Assembly (NCBI GenBank): GCA_005882905.1 | Contig: VBBG01000211.1 | Span: 1 to 6,248, forward strand | DNA length: 6,248 nucleotides | Source of the DNA: Candidatus Bathyarchaeota archaeon | GTDB taxonomy: Archaea; Thermoproteota; Bathyarchaeia; 40CM-2-53-6 | Reading direction: 5' to 3' | Shown: piece after piece, positions 1 to 5,142 of the stretch | How positions within the stretch are numbered: position 1 is the stretch's first letter | Layout: the number at the start of each line of letters is the position of its first letter | The notes under the pieces: generated by a model | What the model saw: only the letters and a program-made list of their open reading frames with translations | Told to the model about the DNA's origin: nothing | Database searches by the model: none | Made by a program: the position numbers and the translations under genes

Positions 1-836
1 CTCCGTATTACCTCAAGCTCTTCGGGTGTGAATGGTTTTACATCATCGTACCATCCTTCTATCAGAATTCTGCCATCCTCGTCCTGAATCGTATCGAGCA
101 TCCTCACCAGCCGCCAAGCAGGGTTCTCTACAACCGCTGCCCGGGCCGAGTGCGAGTCCTTCAAGGCAGTCTGGACTTTGAACTCGACATAGAGCATTCC
201 TTTCAGACCAAGGGTGACCAAGGGTCTGTCATCATAGTCTAGACCTCCGAACTCCCAGATAGCGGATTCTCCGCTAAGTCGACCTTTGTACTTGGCGATG
301 AATTCGGCGAAATGAGGACTTCCAATCTCTTCCTCGCCTTCAATGACCCACTTGATATGGCATGGAACGTCTCCTCCGGCTTTTTGACAAGCGTCGATCG
401 CCATTAGGCGGGAGACGATGTTTCCCTTGTTTTCACTAGCACCCCGAGGATAGATTCTGCCATCTTCCACAGCGGCCGAGAACGGTGGATGGGTCCACAA
501 GTCGACTGGCTCTACCGGCTGGACATCATAATGGTTGTACACTAACAGTGTCCTGCTCCCCCGTTTAGATGTGAGTTCGCCGAAAATGATCGGAGGTCCA
601 TGGGTCGGCGAGAAGGATTCTGTGGTGAATCCTGTCTCTTTGAGAAACCTCTCTACGAGCTGAGCTGCCTCTGTCATTCCCAGGTTCTGGGCCGATACGC
701 TGGGTTGCTGACAGAGGATTCTCAGTTTTTCTACGAACCGATCCTTGTTTCGGTCGATGTACTCCGAAATCTCACGTTGCCTTGTGTCGACATCGCTGAG
801 GGCTTTAGCCAAGGGAATCCTACGCTGAATCGTCAT
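1..836 (-). CDS. M20-family metallopeptidase (dipeptidase / ArgE-DapE-carnosinase-like), C-terminus outside window
   Basis: This reading frame stays open to the left edge and gives the first 278 residues of an M20 peptidase, a cytosolic zinc-type enzyme that hydrolyses dipeptides or N-acylated amino acids. Visible family marks, in order: VYNHYDVQP with metal-ligand His102 and Asp104; the RGASENKGN segment where the metal-bridging residue falls at position 135; EGEEEIGS with catalytic base and ligand Glu169-Glu170; an acidic ligand candidate Glu195 in IWEFGG; and DSHSARAA with His229 in the lid/dimerisation domain. Spacings match carnosinase-type members closely (from memory of CN2: His99, Asp132, Glu166-Glu167, Asp195, His228). 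The last His ligand would lie beyond the window. Position 135 is Glu (GAA at 432-434) rather than the nearly invariant Asp. The ATG at 836 is chosen because an in-frame TAA lies four codons upstream and a TATA-like element lies about 27 bases upstream. It is divergent from the permease gene. Family assignment is firm; substrate cannot be told. Confidence 0.93.
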   Translation of the reverse strand, partial: MTIQRRIPLAKALSDVDTRQREISEYIDRNKDRFVEKLRILCQQPSVSAQNLGMTEAAQLVERFLKETGFTTESFSPTHGPPIIFGELTSKRGSRTLLVYNHYDVQPVEPVDLWTHPPFSAAVEDGRIYPRGASENKGNIVSRLMAIDACQKAGGDVPCHIKWVIEGEEEIGSPHFAEFIAKYKGRLSGESAIWEFGGLDYDDRPLVTLGLKGMLYVEFKVQTALKDSHSARAAVVENPAWRLVRMLDTIQDEDGRILIEGWYDDVKPFTPEELEVIR

Positions 837-839
837 CGG

Positions 840-878
840 ACCGGGTTATCAATGAGTCGGTTAAACACCTGACCCGGT
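840..878. promoter_or_regulatory. 7-bp inverted repeat flanking the peptidase TATA box (possible operator)
   Basis: ACCGGGT at 840-846 is the exact reverse complement of ACCCGGT at 872-878, with a 25-base spacer that contains the TATA-like element at 861-865. One arm lies just upstream of the peptidase start codon and the other just upstream of its TATA box. That is where an archaeal repressor dimer or pair of dimers could act. Arms this short can occur by chance, so the operator role is only a suggestion. Confidence 0.3.
861..865 (-). promoter_or_regulatory. TATA-like element for the M20 peptidase gene
   Basis: On the minus strand this reads TTTAA within GTGTTTAACC, centred about 27 bases upstream of the ATG at 836. 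That is the spacing expected for an archaeal TATA box serving a leaderless transcript, and there is no Shine-Dalgarno sequence before the ATG. The promoter role is inferred from position and composition only. Confidence 0.5.
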
Positions 879-914
879 GTGTTAGTTGCGTTTCGGAGCC
901 TTCTTCGATTGTCC

Positions 915-924
915 TTTAATAATA
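915..924 (+). promoter_or_regulatory. TATA-like element for the permease-ATPase transcription unit
   Basis: TTTAATAATA is the most A/T-rich stretch in the divergent intergenic region and is preceded by CC, which could belong to a BRE-like context. A start site about 25 bases downstream would fall near 942-946. This leaves a leader of roughly 13 bases to the ATG at 958, or about 85 bases to the permease GTG at 1029. No other good TATA candidate lies closer to the GTG. The call is based on composition and position. Confidence 0.4.
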
Positions 925-957
925 TGAGATGAGGGTCCGGTCACAAGTCATCAGGGG

Positions 958-1032
958 ATGGAGTACCTCTGCCGAGACTGCCTCTCAGAAGAGATCGGTT
1001 TACTTCATCCGCGGCCAAGCCTGCTGTCGTGA
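958..1032 (+). CDS. Possible 24-codon leader ORF overlapping the permease start (tentative)
   Basis: An ATG at 958 opens a 24-codon frame that ends in TGA at 1030-1032, overlapping the permease GTG (1029-1031) by four bases in the arrangement GTGA. The peptide would begin MEYLCRDCLSEE, with a CxxC pair at residues 5-8. It follows the TATA-like element at 915-924 at a distance that suits a short-leader transcript. The permease GTG itself has no Shine-Dalgarno sequence, so translational coupling from this ORF would explain how it is reached. The run AGGGG sits directly against the ATG, too close for a normal ribosome binding site. An ORF this short can arise by chance, and I recognise no homologue. 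Confidence 0.2.
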   Translation: MEYLCRDCLSEEIGLLHPRPSLLS

Positions 1033-2795
1033 TTACGAGGTTTATTCTGGCTGCGGTTGGTTTAGTTGCGCTGGCTCTTCTGATCACTGTGATACTTCTG
1101 ACCGGGGCTGCAACTCCAATCATCGAAAATAATCAGACTTCGATGCTCCCCTATTTTGCAGGTAGAACTCTATCCAGAATGACAATTGCTTATGGTCTCA
1201 GCCTTGCGTTTGCGCTGGCCTATGGCATTTTTACCGCAATGAACCACCGCGCCTCTCACGTCATGTTGCCCCTACTCGACATTTTCCAGTCGGTCCCCGT
1301 TCTCGGATTCCTACCTGTTGTCTTCCTTCTGGTCTTGAACAGGCTTCCCGGCACCCCTGGCCAAGAACTGGCCTCGATCATAATGATCTTTACAGCTATG
1401 GCCTGGGCCCCAACTTTCGGGGTCATAGCCGGAGTGAACGCGATTCCTGCGGACATCAAGGAAGCGTCCCGAGCCTATGGCGTCCGCGGATTCAAATATC
1501 TTCGCCAGATCGTTCTTCCGGCCGTCTATCCGGAACTGATCTGGAGCAGCATCCTCGCCTGGGGAGGAGGATGGTATCTGATACCCATCGAGGAGTACAT
1601 CCCTGGAACGGTCAATCTCCCAGGATTGGGCTCTTACATTGCAATTGCTGGCCGCAAGCCAGATCTCGCCTCTGCTCTTTTCGGTCTCATCATCCTCGTC
1701 GGAATAATCTTCGCGATTGATCAGCTAGTCTGGCGGCCGCTTGGCAGGCGAGCAGAGAAGTACAAGTATGAAACTGTCGCCGCGCCAGCAACGGAGACCC
1801 AGAGAAGCATCGTTGGGGAGGGGATGAGAAGATATGAGGGCCGCCTCATTTCACCAGTCACCTCATTCCTCAAGTCGGAAAAATCCTACTTCAATAGGGT
1901 CGTCGAGATTACTCGACTCAGGCGACTGCTGCACGCGAGAGAGAGGTTACGGTTTCCTGAACGAATTACTAGAATTCCCCTCTGGGGAAAACTCGCCAGT
2001 TACGCAATCTTCCTAAGCTTGGTCGCTGTTGCGCTCGCGATCATCATCCCACCGAAGTCTCAATCAATAGAGAATGCTATCGCAACCAATTTCTCTTTGC
2101 TGGCGAATAATGTAACTGCCCTAGACCTTTTCCTGAACACGTTGCTGTCAGTTTCCCGTTTGGCCACTGCCTATTGTATCGCCCTGGCCTGGACGCTCGG
2201 TGCAGGAATTCTAATCGCTAGGAGTTCTAGGCTCTCCCGGTGGCTGGTCCCCATTTTCGACATCGGACAATCCATTCCCGCCACAGCCCTCTTTCCGCTG
2301 GTCATTATCCTTCTAGTAGACCCATTCAGAAATACACCCTACCTGGGATTGACGCTGAACATTGCCTCTATAGTACTGATTCTCACGGGTATGCAGTGGT
2401 ATTTGCTGTTCAACATCGTGGGGGCGGTAAACAGTGTTCCCAACGATCTGTTGGAGGCGAGCCATGCCTATGGAGTTCGAGGAGGCAGATTCGTGAAGGA
2501 AATACTGGTTCCTGCATCGTTTCCTGCCATTCTAATTGGCAGCATACAGGCATGGGGTGGGGGATGGAACGCTCTCATAGTCTCGGAATATGTCAGCGCG
2601 GACGCTAATGTTCAAGGGCTGGGATCGTTTCTCGTGAAAGCGACAAACCTTGAGGCGAACCCAGCGCTAGTCGCCCTAGCCAACGTGGAAATATTCGCCG
2701 CCCTGCTTGTCATGACTGCCACTGTACTCATCATTAACAGACTCGTCTGGAGAAGAATGCTACGGAAAGCTGACAAGTACAAGTTCGAGGCATAA
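1029..2795 (+). CDS. Fused double-domain ABC transporter permease, nitrate/sulfonate/taurine type
   Basis: This 588-residue membrane protein carries two tandem binding-protein-dependent permease domains, so one chain should form the whole transmembrane pore instead of a dimer of single-domain subunits. Domain 1 (about 1-248) and domain 2 (about 320-588) each start with a membrane helix (5-27 and 324-341). Each contains an EAA loop that contacts the ATPase: EASRAYGVRG at 145-154 and EASHAYGVRG at 476-485. Each also has a matching AWGGGW stretch (177-182; 508-513) and ends in a near-identical tail (LVWRPLGRRAEKYKYE at 233-248; LVWRRMLRKADKYKFE at 572-587). A charged linker of about 70 residues, probably cytoplasmic, joins them. 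The best relatives by motif are SsuC/TauC/NrtB-type permeases. The GTG start at 1029 is the first canonical start after the in-frame TGA at 930-932 and places the first helix at the N-terminus. The ATPase gene follows with no gap. Substrate is unknown, and no binding-protein gene is in view. Confidence 0.93.
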   Translation: MITRFILAAVGLVALALLITVILLTGAATPIIENNQTSMLPYFAGRTLSRMTIAYGLSLAFALAYGIFTAMNHRASHVMLPLLDIFQSVPVLGFLPVVFLLVLNRLPGTPGQELASIIMIFTAMAWAPTFGVIAGVNAIPADIKEASRAYGVRGFKYLRQIVLPAVYPELIWSSILAWGGGWYLIPIEEYIPGTVNLPGLGSYIAIAGRKPDLASALFGLIILVGIIFAIDQLVWRPLGRRAEKYKYETVAAPATETQRSIVGEGMRRYEGRLISPVTSFLKSEKSYFNRVVEITRLRRLLHARERLRFPERITRIPLWGKLASYAIFLSLVAVALAIIIPPKSQSIENAIATNFSLLANNVTALDLFLNTLLSVSRLATAYCIALAWTLGAGILIARSSRLSRWLVPIFDIGQSIPATALFPLVIILLVDPFRNTPYLGLTLNIASIVLILTGMQWYLLFNIVGAVNSVPNDLLEASHAYGVRGGRFVKEILVPASFPAILIGSIQAWGGGWNALIVSEYVSADANVQGLGSFLVKATNLEANPALVALANVEIFAALLVMTATVLIINRLVWRRMLRKADKYKFEA

Positions 2796-3562
2796 AGTCA
2801 CTGACCCAGATCAGCGAGTCGCTCCTGGAGATCAAGGACATTACAAAGACCTACCCGGGAGAGGGAAAGAACACGACGGTACTAGACCATATCAGCTTCA
2901 AGGTCCAAAAGGAATTCCTCTGTATCGTCGGCCCCTCTGGTTGCGGCAAGAGCACACTCCTACGAATAATCGACGGGCTAGACAAGCCAACCTCAGGCCA
3001 AGTTCTCTTTCACGGACAACCCATCACCGCCCCTAGCCCAAAGATTGGTGTAATCTTCCAAACGTTCGCACTAATCCCATGGAAGACTGTTCTCGGCAAC
3101 GTCGAACTCGCCCTCTCCGGCTCCGCTATCCCAAAGGAGGAACAATTGAAGATAGCCGAGAAGTATGTTCAGGATGTGGGCTTGGAGGGCTTCGAGACGG
3201 CATATCCTAAGGAACTCTCGGGGGGAATGAAGCAGCGTGTCGGAATTGCACGAGCACTTGCGCTGCAGCCAGAAGTGTTGTTGATGGATGAGCCCTTCTC
3301 CAGTCTAGACGCTCTTACAGCTGAGAACCTCCGCAGGGAGGTTCTTGAAATCTGGCGAGACCCTGTCTATGCGACGAACTGTGTAGTGATGGTAACTCAT
3401 AACGTACAGGAGGCTGTCTACATGGCAGACCGGGTCATCGTTCTAGGCCACAGGCCGGCGAGGATTCTAGATGATGTTCCGATTACGTTAGAGCGGCCTC
3501 GAAGTCAGCGGGACCCGGCGATGTTCGATTATTCCGACAGGATTATCTCAAAGATCAGTTAG
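2792..3562 (+). CDS. ABC transporter ATP-binding protein, nitrate/sulfonate/taurine type, with non-canonical start
   Basis: This cytoplasmic ATPase would power the permease encoded directly upstream. Counting from 2792 it has 256 residues, the normal length for SsuB/TauB/NrtD-like subunits without a C-terminal extension. It has Walker A GPSGCGKST at 47-55 (Lys53), Q-loop Gln90 in GVIFQTFAL, signature LSGGMKQR at 142-149, Walker B LLMDEP with Asp166-Glu167 followed by the D-loop SSLD, and switch His203 in MVTHN. The frame is open back to a TGA at 2771-2773 but contains no ATG, GTG or TTG before the TTG at 3146, which lies beyond Walker A and would give a dead fragment. The ATA at 2792 overlaps the permease stop (ATAA), exactly where an ATGA overlap would be expected. 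CTG at 2801 is the other candidate start. The 3' end overlaps the convergent AAA-associated gene by four bases. Function is firm; the start is uncertain. Confidence 0.88.
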   Translation: MKSLTQISESLLEIKDITKTYPGEGKNTTVLDHISFKVQKEFLCIVGPSGCGKSTLLRIIDGLDKPTSGQVLFHGQPITAPSPKIGVIFQTFALIPWKTVLGNVELALSGSAIPKEEQLKIAEKYVQDVGLEGFETAYPKELSGGMKQRVGIARALALQPEVLLMDEPFSSLDALTAENLRREVLEIWRDPVYATNCVVMVTHNVQEAVYMADRVIVLGHRPARILDDVPITLERPRSQRDPAMFDYSDRIISKIS

Positions 3563-4029
3563 CGCGGAGCTTCCCTCGGCAGTAGGCTCTCCGACTGACC
3601 ATCGTATCTGAATAATCCGGTAAACACGCCCCAGCTAATGATCACGTTAACGATTGTCGGGAGGTCAGTAGTGTAGCCGTACTTTGAGCTCACAAATCGT
3701 GCTAGCTCAAACCTGCTCAATTGCTTCTTCTCGTGAACTATCCGAAGCACGTCAGCGAATGGCTCAAGGCCAACCAGCCTATCGTGCACTAGCTTCTTCC
3801 TTTCTGGAATCTTGCCGCTGAGCGCCTTCTTGCCCAGGTCTGTGAGCGAGATGTCTCCCTGCTGGACATCAACGAGACCCATGTACTCTGCGGTATCAAT
3901 GATGGGGAGCAGCTCGTCCAAAGCGATTCTCAGGTCTATCGTCAGGTTGGCCACGTCAGTCTTCCCGTTGTACGCCCGCAGTAGGTCGAGGAGACCGAAC
4001 ACCCTGTTAACCCCGGCGGTGGGAAGCAA
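3559..4029 (-). CDS. Stand-alone AAA-associated (ABC ATPase C-terminal-like) protein
   Basis: The 156-residue protein resembles the AAA-associated C-terminal domain that follows the ATPase in many nitrate/sulfonate/bicarbonate ABC systems. It starts with VNRVFGLLDLL (8-18), continues with a DELLPIIDTAEYMGLV helix region (38-53) and the turn GDISLTDLGKKAL (58-70), and closes with a second helical, winged-helix-like half ending near FRYDG (140-144). The family pattern of a helix, a 'GDI.LT..G' strand-turn and a final 'W...LF.YD' segment is clear. The domain is usually fused in cis. Here it is separate, on the opposite strand, and convergent with the ATPase, overlapping it by four bases (TAG and TAA share TTAG). 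It probably modulates or stabilises the ATPase in trans (inference). The TTG at 4029 is the first canonical start codon in frame and coincides with the usual domain start. The frame remains open upstream without ATG or GTG, so a longer form from a rare start cannot be excluded. Confidence 0.75.
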   Translation of the reverse strand: MLPTAGVNRVFGLLDLLRAYNGKTDVANLTIDLRIALDELLPIIDTAEYMGLVDVQQGDISLTDLGKKALSGKIPERKKLVHDRLVGLEPFADVLRIVHEKKQLSRFELARFVSSKYGYTTDLPTIVNVIISWGVFTGLFRYDGQSESLLPREAPR

Positions 4030-4061
4030 TTCGCGAAACGTTTGAAGGGTTTCTGCTGCCA

Positions 4062-4069
4062 GGTTAAAG
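4062..4069 (-). promoter_or_regulatory. TATA-like element for the AAA-associated gene
   Basis: On the minus strand this reads CTTTAACC, centred about 37 bases upstream of the TTG at 4029. It would give a leader of roughly 10 bases. It is the only A/T-rich core close to that start. Role inferred from position. Confidence 0.3.
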
Positions 4070-4106
4070 AGCTTCCGAACACTCGTCCAAGTTCTATGTT
4101 TCCTTC

Positions 4107-4122
4107 TTGAACCATGGTTGAA
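4107..4122. promoter_or_regulatory. Near-perfect 16-bp palindrome between divergent genes (candidate operator)
   Basis: TTGAACCATGGTTGAA is symmetric at 14 of 16 positions, with a perfect 10-bp core AACCATGGTT (4110-4119). The only mismatch is the G-G pair at 4109 and 4120. It lies about 6 bases upstream of the TATA-like element of the dehydratase gene, next to where the BRE would be. Archaeal activators and Lrp-like regulators often bind there. It could also act on the divergent AAA-associated gene. No transcript-terminating U-run follows, which argues against a terminator hairpin. Confidence 0.4.
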
Positions 4123-4128
4123 AGAGTT

Positions 4129-4136
4129 CTTTAAAG
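4129..4136 (+). promoter_or_regulatory. TATA-like element for the dehydratase gene
   Basis: CTTTAAAG is centred 26-27 bases upstream of the ATG at 4159, the archaeal spacing for a leaderless mRNA. This spacing is the main reason to prefer the ATG at 4159 over the GTG at 4144. The octamer is self-complementary, so it could in principle be read in either direction. Confidence 0.55.
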
Positions 4137-4158
4137 CGCAACTGTGAAGGTGCCAATA

Positions 4159-5142
4159 ATGGACACTACAACACTTCCAACCATCGAAGATATCAGAACT
4201 GCAGCACGCAGAATAGACGGAGTCGCATCAGAGACACCTTTAGTCGAATCGCCCTCACTATCAAGGATTCTCGGACGCGAAGTCTATCTCAAGCTGGAAT
4301 GTTTCCAGCCAATCCGCGTGTTCAAGATCCGAGGAGCATACAACAAGATTTCCCAACTGGCTTCGAAGAAGATTGTGGCCGCGTCGTCCGGTAACCACGG
4401 TCTTGCTGTTGCATACAGCTCACGTCTACTTGGGAAGCAGTCTACTGTTGTGATTCCTGAAACGGCGGTCAGGGAAAAGGCCGACGCGATCGCGGAGTAC
4501 GGAGCAGAAGTTGTGAGATTTGGAAAGTATCACTCAGACAGGGAGTCGAAAGCAGCCGAGATTTGCAAGAGGACGGGCGCCGCCTTCGTGCATCCTTTCA
4601 ACGACCCCGATATAATAGCCGGTCAAGGAACGTGCGGGCTTGAGATTACTGAACAGTTGACGGACTTCGACTCAGTCATAGTGCCCGTCGGTGGAGGCGG
4701 ACTCATCTCGGGAATATCCATCGCAGTAAAAGCGTTGAGACCCTCGTCCAAGGTCTTCGGTGTCGAACCAGTTGGTGCGACCAAGATGCAATTGTCCCTT
4801 AGGGCAGGCAAACTCGTGAAGCTTGAGGCTCCCCAGTCTATCGCCGATGGGCTGATCCCCTCCTCAGTTGGCGAACTGACGCTTGAGGCTTGTCGAAAGA
4901 ATGTTGATGGAATGTTCAGTGTATCTGATGATGGGATCTTGTCTGCGATGCGTCTGCTGGTTCGCGAAGCTCATATATTCCCTGAACCGTCGGGGTCCGC
5001 ACCCTTGGCGGCTCTAATGAGTGAGCGGGACAAGTCGATGTTAGGAAAGCGTGTCGTTCTGGTTATCTCGGGTGGAAATGTTTCGATCGATCTGATGCGC
5101 CGCTTGCTGTCACAAGAAGTGACAGTCAGCCATGCCTCCTAG
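4159..5142 (+). CDS. Threonine/serine dehydratase-like PLP enzyme (fold type II), no ACT domain
   Basis: This 327-residue enzyme of the threonine deaminase family should convert threonine, serine or a related hydroxy-amino acid to a 2-oxo acid and ammonia in the cytosol. The PLP Schiff-base lysine is Lys56 in FQPIRVFKIRGA, the substrate-carboxylate loop is SSGNHG at 76-81, the phosphate-binding loop is GGGGL at 178-182, and the pyridine-nitrogen contact is the Ser of SGGN at 304-307. There is no C-terminal ACT-like domain, which fits a catabolic form rather than isoleucine-feedback-inhibited IlvA. The usual TGS before the active-site Phe-Lys is IRV here, and the loop between RGAYNKI and the SSGNHG motif looks several residues shorter than usual. 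The ATG at 4159 sits 26-27 bases from the TATA-like element; a GTG at 4144 would add five residues. Serine racemase, phenylserine or hydroxyaspartate dehydratase activities are alternatives. It converges on the dehydrogenase with a shared CTAG. Confidence 0.9.
   Translation: MDTTTLPTIEDIRTAARRIDGVASETPLVESPSLSRILGREVYLKLECFQPIRVFKIRGAYNKISQLASKKIVAASSGNHGLAVAYSSRLLGKQSTVVIPETAVREKADAIAEYGAEVVRFGKYHSDRESKAAEICKRTGAAFVHPFNDPDIIAGQGTCGLEITEQLTDFDSVIVPVGGGGLISGISIAVKALRPSSKVFGVEPVGATKMQLSLRAGKLVKLEAPQSIADGLIPSSVGELTLEACRKNVDGMFSVSDDGILSAMRLLVREAHIFPEPSGSAPLAALMSERDKSMLGKRVVLVISGGNVSIDLMRRLLSQEVTVSHAS

Noticed and set aside
600..872. Plus-strand open frame of 90 codons
   Set aside because: It lies opposite the M20 peptidase, whose catalytic motifs are all in the minus-strand frame; the plus-strand translation shows no family features.
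929..1132. Plus-strand 67-codon frame starting with ATG at 929
   Set aside because: It runs into the permease gene in another frame and its Cys/Ser-rich product looks like an out-of-frame shadow of the first membrane helix.
3146..3562. Taking the ATPase as a 138-residue protein starting at TTG 3146
   Set aside because: The frame upstream encodes Walker A and the Q-loop in normal spacing, so the real protein starts near 2792-2801.
3812..4045. Plus-strand 77-codon frame opposite the AAA-associated gene
   Set aside because: Serine/arginine-rich low-quality translation with no domain signal; the minus-strand frame matches a known family.
4101..4126. The palindrome region read as a transcription terminator or small-RNA hairpin
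   Set aside because: No gene ends nearby (both neighbours diverge from it) and no T-run follows; a protein-binding site fits better.
4144..4158. GTG at 4144 as the dehydratase start
   Set aside because: It adds only five residues and would sit 11-12 bases after the TATA element, too close for a transcript to include it; ATG at 4159 has the expected 26-27-base spacing.
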